Assembly: GCA_964019155.1 (NCBI GenBank)
Contig: OZ025244.1
Location: 11,117,155-11,181,154 of the forward strand
Direction of reading: 5' to 3'
Length of the DNA stretch: 64,000 bases
Source of the DNA: Osedax fenrisi
Lineage: Eukaryota > Annelida > Polychaeta > Sabellida > Siboglinidae
Positions 50,401 through 61,250 of this stretch are shown piece by piece (position 1 is the stretch's first letter; the number at the start of each line of letters is the position of its first letter). The translations under genes and the position numbers were made by a program. The notes beneath the pieces were generated by a model, which did not search any database, had not been told where the DNA came from, and saw only the letters and a program-made list of their open reading frames with translations.

Positions 50401-51456
50401 GTTCATCCCCCCCCCTGAAGCTGCTGCGATGTCATTTGGAATGTCCTTCATTGCATCTTCAACATAGAGTGAAAAACCATTGAAGTCAGCTTTGTTCCAA
50501 TTCCAGCGTAGTTCCTTGGTCAGTATTGGCTTTAGCGAAGAGACTTGACATTCGATATTTATCAGAATCGGAAGGTGGTCGGAGCCCATACAGTCAATCG
50601 TGGTCCATTCAACTTTGTCAATCCAGCTGTCATGTAATAGCGTAACGTCCGGTGAACTGCTGCCACCAGTGCCAGCATTGACGCGCGTGGCTGAGCCATC
50701 ATTTGCAATTGCGAAGTTCTTTACCATCATCCAATCTTCGATTTCTTGACCAAGGTTATCTTCCGGCTGCCATTCGTCCCACATGTGGGAGTGTGCATTC
50801 AGATCACCACCAATGATGGTATTCTTGTCCGCCGGAAGTTCTGATGTAAACAATTCTCGGCCATGCATCTCACCTCTCGTGGGAGGACAGTATACATTTG
50901 CGCATATCATTGGTTTTAGAGAACTGGAATTAAGTTGGATCATAAGTATCTCCAGAAGAGAGTTTTGAACTGCTTGAGTGTGTTCTATGATGGTGTAAGG
51001 TATATCGTCCTTGATGAAAGTTATCAACCCTCCACCACGTCCTTCACCTCTATCCTTTCGAACCGTCGCATACCCTTTTATGCTAGGAACTTTATCTTTT
51101 GAACATAGTTTGGTTTATTGAATCATTATGATATCCAAATCTAAAAATCTTGATTTATCCTCTAGTTCAACCATTTTCGTCTTTAGTCCATTCGTATTCC
51201 ATTGTAGAATTTTCAGATTTCCTCTGTTGAGCAAGTCAGATCTTGTTTCAGCTACATTCGAGGGAGGATTCGAGATATCGATTCCTTTCCTGTTATGGGA
51301 GGATACGCAGAATTCACATTTCCACGAACTTGTTCTGATGTACAGATCCTGTTCGTCTCTCGATAGCTTTGAACAGCTTTTGTGACATTCTCGAAGACAA
51401 CTGACACAGATTAGCGGACGAAGAGATTTTCTCGTGACTTTACTGAAAGTAAACAT
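47494..51456 (-). pseudogene. Polyprotein of LINE B: PHD2, endonuclease, RT, RNase H, CCHC
   Basis: One reading frame spans the region with three in-frame stops. It starts in a second PHD-like finger (CVSC...CHKSC...WKCEFC). Endonuclease: LKILQWNTNGLK, then MIQ-stop-TKL where the stop (near 51113) replaces the expected catalytic glutamate; IIGGDLNAHSHMW; CMGSDHLPILI. RT: YRPVSLTSCIAKTMER, a stop near 49588, LLDFSKAFDTVW, GVPQGAVLSPLLF, LYADDIAIWA, FLGISYDRTLS. RNase H: IIYTDGSAKSG, SSFETEVSALN, ICSDSQSTLSA, VPGHCGLIGNEWADVE, i.e. the D-E-D-D set with the conserved His. A last stop (near 47672) precedes the CCHC knuckle CPHCELEPETLEHWLQEC. No compensating features suggest programmed readthrough. 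Confidence 0.9.
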
Positions 51457-51932
51457 CGCCTATGATGAACGTTAGAAGATGACTCGACTCTATCTCCTAC
51501 CACCTGCCCCACTAGCGTAATCACATTGGGGGAGAGTTGACGCACAATGGGTGAACCTTGTATGCAAGATGAACATTTCCACACAGCTCTAACTTGTGCC
51601 GCTCTAAGAAGACCGCTGCATTTCTCCTGTTTGTGACAAGTATTTGGACACTCGCTACAGAATAGATGAGATTGATTTTGTCGTAATTCTTTGGAGCAGG
51701 CATCACATCTTGGACCTGGGTTGGATTCAATATCCCCGGCTCTCAGCAACAACATACGGATCAAATTTGCTGAGGAGATTTGTCCGGCTTTCGAAAAAAC
51801 GTCCCCGCGATTTGGGGAGCGGCAGTCCGTCCGGGCCTTGGGCTCGAGACTGACCATGCCGATGGGTATCCTTTTCGCCGTCTCCATGAAGAAACGGGCA
51901 CGATGCACCGCGTGAAGGCAGGAAGTTCGCAT
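51411..51932 (-). CDS. N-terminal frame of LINE B: leader, 2A-type motif, PHD finger
   Basis: From ATG at 51932 a leader of about 66 residues, Arg-rich near its start, runs into LIRMLLLRAGDIESNPGP. Its last eight residues fit the D-x-E-x-N-P-G-P consensus of 2A/CHYSEL ribosome-skipping peptides (51711-51734), preceded by the usual leucine-rich stretch. Directly after comes a PHD-like C4HC3 pattern (CDAC...CSEC...CHKQEKC...WKCSSC). Co-translational separation of the leader from the rest is expected from the motif, as known for several APE-type LINEs. The frame ends at 51411 and overlaps the main frame by 45 bp, most simply a single-base frameshift. An upstream in-frame ATG (51977) lies in element A's tail and is not native. 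Confidence 0.85.
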   Translation of the reverse strand: MRTSCLHAVHRARFFMETAKRIPIGMVSLEPKARTDCRSPNRGDVFSKAGQISSANLIRMLLLRAGDIESNPGPRCDACSKELRQNQSHLFCSECPNTCHKQEKCSGLLRAAQVRAVWKCSSCIQGSPIVRQLSPNVITLVGQVVGDRVESSSNVHHRRCLLSVKSRENLFVR

Positions 51933-51933
51933 C

Positions 51934-53472
51934 GCTACTGTTGTTGTTGTTGTTGTTGTTCGCGGCGTAGCGTTCACATGGACGGGAGTCCATGCGCAAA
52001 CGCTATTACAGCCTCTGGTTGTTCAATCAGGGCTGACAGTAGGGGCGCCGCTCCCCCAAACTCACGGATTCGTCTTCGAGCTGTGGCCGGGCACTCTTGG
52101 AGCCAGTGCTCGAGCGTCTCTGGGGCTCCTTGGCAGTGTGGACAGGTCGCGGAGGAGTCAGCATCGACGATGTTTCGGTATGCTGCCAGCTTGTGGCAGT
52201 GGCCACTGCGGAGCTGGGCTAGTAGGACCGAATCCTTTCTAGAGAGGGAGACTGGGGCTCGCTTGCCGTTAAAGACCGCTTTGGTTCTCTCATGGCTTAT
52301 GGCCGGGTCCATCGTTTCTCTCTTCGTGAAGGCTTTGGCTGTCTGGAAGGTTATACCACCATCCGTTGCCGCTGGCTCTTCGTCTGAAGCTGCCACTGCT
52401 CCGGCTTCGACGTCCACCCACTCGTTTCCTATGAGCCCTATATGGCCGGGGACCCATTGTAGCGAAACACGTGTATTCAACGAGTTCAGGATTCGGCGGG
52501 TCTCTGCTAGGTCTGAACCATCGCTCAATCCAGGCGACTGTAGTGCTGTCAGGGTTGACTGGCTGTCGGTGCAGATAATGAAGGGGCCTTGGTTCTCGCG
52601 GTTCTTGATCCAGCCAACTGCCAGTAGCATCGCTGTCACTTCCGTCTCATAGGACGACGTGAGACGTATTCCCTTGCGTGTGATGGAGGTGATTTTGACT
52701 GGGTCAGTGGATGGGCCTGATGTTACTACTGCTGCGCTGCCTCCGTTTTTATATCCTCTTTCCGCCGATCCGTCCGTATAGATGGTGATCTCCACTTCTC
52801 CGGCTGCCGCGATGGTGTCCACTGTGTCCGTGAGCAGGGTTCTCTGGTCACAGGACTTATCGCTGCCGCCATTTAGTCGTGTATCTACCGTCCATGTTGG
52901 CTCTCTGTCCCAGTTCCAGGGTGGCGCTTTCTTTGGAGCAAACCTCTCTCTAGGCAATTGGTCCAGGCCGATGCGTGCACATTCTGCTTGAGCTAGGGTA
53001 CTGAAGCTCGACCTTTTCCATTTATGCTCGATAGGCGAGGTGAACAGTTTGTGGCGTGGGTTGCCGGCGGGGAGCCTAGCTGACCTTTCCCAGGCAACAA
53101 TGCAGTTACGCCTGATCTGCGTCTCGAAGGAAGTTAGCTCGGCCTCCGTGCGTAAGCATTCGAGAGGTGTGTCAGCCAGTTGACCTGTTAGGATACGTAG
53201 AGCCCGATTCTGTACTCGTTCCAGGATGGCAACGTTCGACTTCGCGAGCCACGGTTGCCAAGCCGCGCCGCAGTAGTGCAGTGTGCTGTGAATCAGTGCT
53301 GTGTATATCCGCGTCATGCATCGTCTGCTCCATCCCCACTCTTTGGATGACAGGGAGGATAGGATCCGGATCCTGGACATCACTCTGAGCTTGACAGAGT
53401 CGACATGTGGCCGAAAGGATAGCGAGCGGTCAAAGGTGACCCCGAGGAACTTGGGAGTCTTGTTGAATATGA
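51934..53472 (-). mobile_element. Ingi/I-like LINE 'A', 5'-truncated, with (AAC)n tail
   Basis: A related but distinct member of the B family: thumb, RNase H and CCHC knuckle, then an (AAC)n tail (51941-51960) and CAGTAGC (51940-51934). It begins abruptly at 53472 beside AGGTGCTACTG. Higher GC than most of the window. Confidence 0.88.
51974..53472 (-). CDS. RT thumb, RNase H and CCHC knuckle of LINE A
   Basis: An open frame of about 500 codons without interruption. It opens with KFLGVTFDRSLSF (RT thumb) and LHYCGAAWQPWLAKSNVAIL. RNase H then shows ITIYTDGSAERG (first D), SSYETEVTAML (E), ICTDSQSTLTAL (D) and VPGHIGLIGNEWVDVE (His and last D), so the active-site set is complete. It ends with CPHCQGAPETLEHWLQEC, a C-x2-C-x8-H-x4-C knuckle, and a short tail. 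RT catalytic core and endonuclease are missing through 5' truncation. The absence of stops suggests recent insertion. Confidence 0.9.
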
Positions 53473-53640
53473 AGGTGCTACTGTAGTAGTATTAGGTTCT
53501 ACTGTAGTAGTATACTACTATATATACTATACAATACCTATAGGTATTACTGTAGTAGTAGTAGGTGCTATACCTATATGATGAGATATACCATATGTCT
53601 ATATATAAAGTTAGTTTTGTTATCTCGTAGTAGGTGCCAT
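53473..53640. repeat. GGTGCTACTGTAGTAG target repeat, right flank
   Basis: Continuation of the 47361 repeat. Its first 11 bp AGGTGCTACTG (53473-53483) match 47441-47451 and are the candidate target duplication of element A. Confidence 0.8.
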
Positions 53641-53667
53641 ACATATTTGACTAGATAGACCAATATA

Positions 53668-53669
<2 letters not shown>

Positions 53670-53711
<42 letters not shown>
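53670..53711. repeat. (TA)n microsatellite
   Basis: About 21 TA units. Confidence 0.95.
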
Positions 53712-53715
<4 letters not shown>

Positions 53716-53930
53716 TAGCTTTTATAGCCTTGCCTATATCTGTATATGTTGGCTATAGTATTAATTATTGTTATATAATTCACTGTTTTGTATCGTGAGT
53801 AAATAAATTAGGATTCTATAAGTTTGTATAAGTTCATATATATTATCTATATATCATATACATATATTATACTATTATTACATTATATCATATTCCTATA
53901 GGATAAGAATTATATAATTAGGGGAAAGTC

Positions 53931-54898
53931 TCCGATTACCGACTCCCTCCTAATACAGACCACCTCTAGTATCTCAGTAACTATAAGAGATTTCAAAAAA
54001 TTATATATACATGAACTGTTAGTAATTTAATGATAAATATGAATAATTATTTTGTTTTTAAAAATATTCAAACCTACAATTGTTATTTGATAAAATGTAA
54101 TAGTCTGTTTTTTCTTTTTAAATATTTGAATAATAGCTTTTTTTAAATCATTTTAAATACTTTATTAATTACAAGAAAATTTAATACTGACATATAATAT
54201 TGTAGGATAATAGAATGTTTATAACTATTATAACAATATTTTAATTTGAATAACTATTAATCAATATATCTTAATTATAGCAACTCATATTATTTTCCTA
54301 TTACCGACCCCCTAAATTACCCTAATACCGACCCCATGTGATTTATAATGTCCAATCAAAATATATCCGTATTTTACTTTAAAATATGTGGCAAGTTTTT
54401 TGTGTATCATTGATATAGATTTAGGATTCATGATTCCAGTTGATTATATACATACTGATTAATAAATAAATAGTAAATAATAATATATACTATTTTAATA
54501 TAATTACTATAAAGTTTAAATTTAAATTTAATATTACTACTAAAACATAAATCCAATAAAAATAAATTGCATGCATGTTATAATTAATTATATGTATGTA
54601 TATCTACTATTTTTATTGGATATTATAATACTACAATTATTTATACCACGATTATGTTAGAGGGTTGGTAATAGGGGAAGGGGTCGGTATTAGGCACATG
54701 TATCCGATTACAGACCCCTGTTTATTCTTGTAAATATAATTATATCGACAATTTTAAATAGCCATATTATCCATATTATTTATCCATATTATTTATCCAT
54801 AATATTACCCTAATTATAAAATGTCAAATAAATATATTTCATATTGAATAAGTTATTACATATAATCATTTAGGGGTCGGTAATCGGAGACTTTCCCC
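53931..54898. mobile_element. TA-flanked TIR element, keyword ATTACCGACCCC, copy c2
   Basis: Ends GGGGAAAGTCTCCGATTACC and its complement, TA at 53929-53930 and 54899-54900. It runs in the opposite orientation to c1 (30384-31341) and is alignable along its length. Keyword repeats at 54300-54335, 54660-54720 and both ends. Confidence 0.93.
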
Positions 54899-54900
54899 TA

Positions 54901-55439
54901 TATGATATACTTATTAGGTAACAAATATAATATAATGTAATAATAGTATATAAGAACGTATAGAAACTTAACTTATTTCCTCATGATAATATAGTATAAA
55001 GACTTAATAAAACTTCATAAATAAAATACAAATATTGTATAGAAAAGTTTCTCAACAAAGTTTTCATATTCAATATTTGTATATATTCATTTTAATTATT
55101 TGTATATATTCAGAAATGGAAATAATTTAAAAAAAAAAATATATATTTTGTTTATTATCAAAATTCTTGCTATTATAAAACTTTAAAATCGGTTTCTCAC
55201 TGAGACAGGGAATACACGTGAATAACCTATATAGGCCATTGTTTAGTTAATTATGTAGTTATTCATGACATACTTTATCATATATGTAGTATAATAATAT
55301 ATGTTCGAATGTAATCAAATAAATTGTTAGTGTACATATGATAATAAAATATCCATTTTACAATATATTTTTGTTTACAAATTTAGATGATATATCTTTA
55401 AGTAAATCATTATTTAAAAGCGCTATGTCTTATCAATAA
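54901..55439. other. No gene seen
   Basis: AT-rich sequence. Confidence 0.35.
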
Positions 55440-55441
55440 AA

Positions 55442-55795
55442 ATATCCTAATGATATCAACTAAAACCCCCTCGTGATATCAACCAAACCTCCTAAATGAT
55501 ATTAACCAAAACTCCCAAATGATATCAACCAAACCTCCCAAATGATATCAACCAAAACTCCCAAATGATATCAACCAAAACTCCCAAATGATATTAACCA
55601 AAACTCCCAAATGATATCAACCAAACCTCCCAAATGATATCAACCAAACCTCCCAAATGATATCAACCAAAACTCCCAAATGATATCAACCAAAACTCCC
55701 AAATGATATCAACCAAAACTCCCAAATGATATCAACCAAAACTCCCAAATGATATCAACCAAAACTCCCAAATGATATTAACCAAAACCTCGGAT
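55442..55795. repeat. 23-bp minisatellite TGATATCAACCAAAACTCCC
   Basis: About fifteen near-identical 23-bp units. The unit resembles the subterminal TGATCGACCAACACCCCCTC of element d (42092-43055), a piece of which lies just downstream. Confidence 0.93.
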
Positions 55796-55891
55796 ATGTA
55801 TTATATATAATAGTGCATCAAATTCAATTTCTAAATAATCTATAATATTATTCAATATAGTTAATATTTATTAAAATGTATTAAAATATTA

Positions 55892-56000
55892 GGTAACATT
55901 TACATAACACACACAGTTCGTTAATGTAAAATATGTTCATATCTATTACCGTTGTGATTATATTGGCGTTGAACAAAATACCTGCATCAACAAAAACATC
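55892..56000. mobile_element. Inverted piece of element d, second copy
   Basis: 55892-55966 is the exact complement of 42124-42198, with weaker similarity continuing to about 55995 (TTGAACAAAATACC versus TCGACCAAAACCCG). Together with the 23-bp array it forms one expanded copy of that family. Confidence 0.75.
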
Positions 56001-57939
56001 TTTATAGGAAAAGTTTTATAAAAATCAGTATTTATTATAGTCCCCATTCAAATTAAACGTATAGGTATGTTTATATTTGACCTACTATTATATTATTTAT
56101 ATAGCTCTCTTTATTTAAACTGACAGTAAATAGACATCTTTAATAAATGATACCTAAAACATTTTGTTAGATAAATATATCATTTATTATATAAATATAT
56201 ATTGCCTATATCTTTTTTTATAAAAAACACCATAACACTTAATTTTCAGATGCATGCAACACTACATTTGCTATATTGACAACACTTATATAAAATGTAA
56301 TATAAAAACTTACTTAGATATTTAATCACGTGAAGATGTCTTATCTAAGAATGTAAGTAATTAGGCCAGTACATGTGTCATTATCTATAGGTGTTATTTC
56401 TTCTGTTCTTATGTTTATGCCTTTCTCCTGTAGGTATTCTCCTTCTACATATACGTAATATTGAGTAAATGTCTACGAGTTTTTGATTCGAAGGTGCGTA
56501 TCTTCTCTTTCAAGTATTGCGACTAGGTCCACCCATGTAGGTATATTACTAATGCTTTCTTTAATATATTTTTTATCAAATACATTTTTTTTCTCGAACT
56601 TTAAATCGAGTTTCAATTCAATTTCTGTATTGCGAGATTTTTATAAATATTTTTTTTATTTCCAAATCTTCTCCAATCTCAAAATTGTGGCAGTTCGTGT
56701 AGCTATTCTTATTATAATCTCTTTCTTGCTCGTTCCGTTTTCATTTTCTAAATATTAGAATATATTAGTTCTGTATTTCGAGCTGTTATCTATACACAAA
56801 GTGATTTTTGGCTTAACTCTGTCGCCATTTATGAGGAATTTACTCTTCTCGTGAATTATTTCCTCACTAAAATGTCCACACGTTAAACTACTATACATTA
56901 GTTACCTATTTATGTCCATATTGAAATATAGTAGTTTTTCGTGGTAAGTTAACACTTTGCCATATATAGATAATCTCTAATAAAGATAGGATGCAAAGAT
57001 AGCAAGATGAACAAGATGTGTATCATGGGTATGCATTATAATCTTTAAAATAAGTATGTACAATTATTTGTAATAAATATATATATATGTACCTATAGGT
57101 ACAGCTAAATAGCTACTAAATAGCTATTTATTATAAGAAAAAGTATACTTTTAATAAATATTAATATTATTGATTAAAAATAGAATTGGAGAAGTGGGGA
57201 TACTTGAATATGCCGGAGACCTGATACATCCAGAAAAAAATCGTATTTCTATATATTTTACTATATCAATAGATATAAAAAATCTATAGGCTATCTAACA
57301 TGGGCAACATTTTTTGTCATAACATAATATTTGATAAATAATACAATTTATTTGAAAACCATAAAAAATCATGTTGGGATTACTTTATCATCAATATTAA
57401 CAGTAACATAAAGAAGTATACAGATTAAATATGTATATTTGATATTAATAAATTATGATTGTATAGTAAATTATATAGTATATACAAACTATTCTGTTAA
57501 TAAATACAAAATAAAAAAATTCTGAAACAAAATTAAAATATTTTAAACATAAATTGGAGAGTTTATCATATACCAAAATGTTTAATATAGGGTTAATATA
57601 TGTATTCTATAATGATCAATCAAGCATACTAATTATCCTAAAATTCACTTCATTAGTGAACATACTATACAATTCTCAGAATTAATATTAATTACATGTT
57701 GTTATCGAATGTAATCGATGTTCTCGACGTAATCCTATGCAGGCCTGTAAGCGTATGTGTAAATATGTACACACACGCATGCGTACATATGCCCACGTAT
57801 GCATACTATATTGTAATTAGACAATATAATAAAGATATCAATCATTAGCGATCGTATTACCCTACCTAGTTAGCTTTACCTTGATACTATTTGTGATGAT
57901 GTCCCTATTTGCGGTGTCGGTGTACTATCTACGAGTGTT
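56001..57939. other. No gene called; weathered coding-like patch near 56390-56900
   Basis: AT-rich. Minus-strand reading of 56390-56900 gives broken protein-like strings (SKFLINGDRVKPK, ILRLEKIWK) that could be LINE thumb debris. Too decayed to call. No feature elsewhere except TA tract 57080-57090. Confidence 0.3.
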
Positions 57940-58133
57940 CCCAGCAAACAGTAAGAGCAGCATAATAACAGCATAACAGCAGCATAACAGCAGCATAATA
58001 TCATTACAAATTAATAGCAGCATAATAGCAGCATAATAGACATTTAATAGCAGCATAATAGCACAATGTAAACATTTGAGGCTCTAGCAGTTGCTGTTAT
58101 GCTGCTATGATGCTGCTCTTACTGTTTGCTGGG
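57940..58133. mobile_element. MITE family 'CCCAGCAAACAG', copy 4
   Basis: Ends CCCAGCAAACAGTAAGAGCA and complement, TT/TT flanks, AGCAGCATAA units throughout. 194 bp, matching copy 3 in length. Confidence 0.92.
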
Positions 58134-58271
58134 TTACACATTAGGTAATCTACGAGGCCTACACGGCATTCCTTTTTTTGTTTATTTATATATTTATTTA
58201 TTTGTAAATAATTATGTTTACGAATGAAGTTTTCCAAAACAATATAACAAAATAATTGATATCTTAATCAG

Positions 58272-58526
58272 GGGTTTCACACCAACTCGAACGCAATTAG
58301 TAACTCTAATAATTAGAAGTTAAAGTTTTACTCTGATATTTAGATCCAATATTTAAAATAAAATGAATGCATAACTGTAAAAGGGGTTTCATACCAACTC
58401 GAACGAAATTATTAACTCTAATAATCAGGTGTAAAACCCCTTTTACGGATATTTAAATAATATAATTAAACTTTAACATCTAATAATTAGAGTTAGCATA
58501 ATTGCATTCGAGTTGGTGTGAAACCC
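58272..58526. mobile_element. TIR element GGGTTTCACACCAACTCGAA, keyword AACTCTAATAATTAG
   Basis: Inverted ends of about 28 bp starting GGGTTTCACACCAACTCGAA. An internal copy of the end (58383-58409), its inverted version at 58429-58445, and repeated AACTCTAATAAT. No clear target duplication; no frame. Confidence 0.82.
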
Positions 58527-59884
58527 ATTTTAGTATGTTCTTATCCTATTTATGTAATGTCCACGTTTCTCATACATACACTAATCTTATAATACAGGGG
58601 AACACATTAGTAGAAATTTTGTAATATATATAAGGGTCTACATATATATTTGCATATTTCGTCAACCGCCATGATCATGGTAAATAGATATCGGGGTGCT
58701 ATTTTCTGCATAATCCTAGCTAACATTTCAGGTTTCGATCCGGGATCATATATTGTTTTCAATGTTGCCACATGCCATCCTCGATCAACTTATGGTTGTA
58801 AATAAATGGGTTCGTAATATAATGAGTGATGACGTTGTAGTTATTATTATGCTATAATTCGCAAATTGAACATATTTTCGATAGTCCGGCTTAAAATCAT
58901 CTATGTGCTTCTGTAATTATATGCTCAGCAATTTTGAAAGCCTTCTGAGATAAACCTCCCATATTACTTCGCATGAAAATTAAACGTATGCTTATGAAAT
59001 GTTGGAATTTCTATAAATTTACTTTTATGACTTTCGTGACTTGTTCCATATACTCGTACTTCATATTATATTACCTATTATCATTATTGTTGTTATGGTA
59101 TAATGTCGTAATGGTATAATTAGTGGTATAATGTCGCCACTTTATCTCGTTTCGTGTGCAGGCATATTATCGTTAGGTGCTACTTGGATAATTCTCTTTT
59201 TTACTTTGCAAACAATTCTGTTTCACTTAAAATGTAGGTTTCACCTATAAGTTTCACCTATATTATTGGTCGCGATGATATCCTCGATTTGTATTCGGTA
59301 TTTATGTTGTAGATAATCTTAGTGTATTCGCTGCTTAGTTTGTTAAGATTATATTTACACGGGTATATGTAATTGACTTTTTATTTTTCAGTTAGAATTA
59401 AATGCTCATATTTACTAGATTATTAACGCGCCTATTGGAAAATATATATAGATATAACAATTATTCTAATTTTGGCGGACGGCAATACATCGAAGATTGT
59501 AAATCAATAATTTTGTTTAATAATCGGTGTCACTGCATTATTTAATTAAATAACTTTAATTTTTACGTTATATTAATACCAGTAGGAATACCAGTCTATT
59601 TAAATATAACTGGTATCGATACAATATATACATATATCTGTAAAACGTAATTATAAATACAATATATAGGTCGATACAAATCGACGGTATTTTAACGTCC
59701 ATCAATTGCATTCTACATTTGACGGATGATAATCGACAGACGGCAAAGTCGACGGACGGAACATGAAAAACCGTATAGATCTAAGAATCATAGCTTACAC
59801 AACTTCCTCGGTGTCGATAGTCCCCGTGTCCTAGTTCTATAGAGTGTATCGCGAATCTAAATATACTAGTAGAAAAATAACCTC
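58527..59884. other. No gene called; one open minus-strand stretch
   Basis: A roughly 60-codon minus-strand open stretch at about 58610-58790 lacks a start but reads like protein (WHVATLKTIYDPGSKPEMLA). Flanking sequence has stops. Origin unknown, perhaps a dead transposase or host pseudogene. Two AT-rich repeats of TATAATGTCG lie at 59099-59135. Confidence 0.3.
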
Positions 59885-59935
59885 ACATATGAATGAATGA
59901 ATGAAATCAGTTTATAGACATACGACATGCTTTAT
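59885..59935 (-). mobile_element. Extremely 5'-truncated LINE 3' end
   Basis: GAATGAATGAATGAAATCAG followed by TTTATAGACA is the complement of the 3' end of the LINE at 38178-39893. Only the tail was copied. Confidence 0.65.
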
Positions 59936-60064
59936 ATACTTATGCTTTATAAACCTACACCTATTTACGTATTCTTTATATTCCTACACCTCTTTACGTA
60001 TGCTTTATATACCTACTTTATATGCCTAATCACCACGCATTTTTAAGTCATAATAGACTATAGT

Positions 60065-60114
<50 letters not shown>

Positions 60115-60120
60115 ATCTAT
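59936..60120. repeat. TACGTATGCTTTATATACCT repeats and (TA)n
   Basis: Diverged direct repeats (59945-60030) followed by a (TA)n tract at 60073-60110. Confidence 0.7.
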
Positions 60121-60424
60121 TTTTTATTTGTTATTTTTATTTGGAGTTTCATCACAATCAGGAACTTAGATGCAGTTTTCACTTATAAACATATATGGCT
60201 CTAATATCACTTCGAAGCCGCTCATATGTTAAGGCATCCATGGTTTTAACCCAGGGTTGTAACGAGAGCCGATCATTTATTTATACACAATTATATAAGA
60301 TCACTTCTAAATAATATTTTAAGACCCATTTTTTAAAATTAATTAATGGTCCGGACGAGGCTCGAACCCGCAGCCTACTGCTTGTGTGTCTGACGCCTTA
60401 GCCACTGAGCCATACAGGCAGTTT
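60121..60424 (-). mobile_element. tRNA-headed SINE, copy 4
   Basis: Minus-strand copy. Tail at left, conserved body, an extra CCAGGGTTGTAACGAG insertion near 60250, spacer, and a well-preserved head (box B GGGTTCGAGCC, box A TGGCTCAGTGGCTAAGG on the minus strand). Confidence 0.92.
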
Positions 60425-61250
60425 TACTCTATGTATATACAGACGAGATATACCTCGTAACGTGTATAACATATACACCAGCGATATGTAGTAACATCAA
60501 GTATCGAGGCACGCAGCGTGACAGCGTCAGGCAATGTCATCGATACCCGAAGGTCGTCGGATGTATTCCATATATAGCCTATTAATAAGTGTAATGTCCG
60601 CACCGCGACTAAACACGTATTATAATACACTGTGTGCGGTACACACGGGGTGTGTGGGGTCATAGGTTAACGATAGTATACTACGGTGTGCGGTGTGCGG
60701 GTGCGACACAGTTCCGTCACATCCTATTGACCGACGCGAACCCGACCGATACGCAACCACCACAATGGGTGTATTGTGTGGGCGTGGTTAATTCGTTATT
60801 CTCGACCAATGGGGGGCGAGTTTTGATACTGGTGGTAAGGACATGGTGTCCTTGTTGGCGGTCCGTTCTATGGTCCGTACACTAAATAGGGGTCTATTGT
60901 GGCCAGGTAATGCGGGACGTTTATTATACCTGGTGGTGGTTAGGTTGTTATTGTTTTGTGTGTGTGAGTGTGAGTGCGAGTGTGAGTGTGCATTTTAGAT
61001 TACTATATCATACCCGCGAGAGGTATATTATATTCGGTGGCCTATGTGTTTACGATGTTTACACCCTACCTATAGGTAATGCGGGTAGTTTATTATATAC
61101 CTGATGTTTAGGTTGTTAGTGTTTAGTATCTGTGGTATTTAGTATGGGTGTGTATGTGTGTATGTGTGTGTGTGGGTGGGTGGGTGTGCGTGTTGTGTTC
61201 GTATGCGTGTATGTATAAGTGTATATTTTAACAGACGATTATATATATAT
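60425..61250. other. CpG-richer island with a 170-bp tandem duplication
   Basis: AGGTAATGCGGG-GTTTATTATA-CCTG, then TTAGGTTGTTA, occurs at 60904-60955 and again at 61074-61120. GTGTGAGTG repeats (60958-60995) and GT-rich repeats (61140-61220) follow each copy. No convincing exon. Confidence 0.5.

Larger units (their letters stand above)
47452..51933 (-). mobile_element. Ingi/I-like LINE 'B' with 2A, PHD fingers, EN, RT, RNase H
   Basis: Full domain order on the minus strand: leader and 2A-type motif, two PHD-like fingers, APE endonuclease, RT, RNase H, CCHC knuckle, then an (AAC)n tail (47452-47482). The 5' boundary is sharp, one base before an ATG at 51932, right after CAGTAGC that follows element A's (AAC)n tail. 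Only one frameshift and three nonsense codons break it, so it is a recent casualty. RNase H plus RT motifs place it near the Ingi/I groups; exact clade needs a tree. Confidence 0.9.

Noticed and set aside
48302..50968. Plus-strand frames across the Ingi-like LINE
   Set aside because: Antisense shadows of the minus-strand polyprotein.
47452..53472. Tandem LINE pair produced in one step by template jumping
   Set aside because: CAGTAGC from the target is present between the two elements, which one-step jumping would not generate; kept as the alternative to test.
56390..56900. Minus-strand LINE thumb or other gene
   Set aside because: Short protein-like strings only, with many stops and no ordered motifs; left uncalled.
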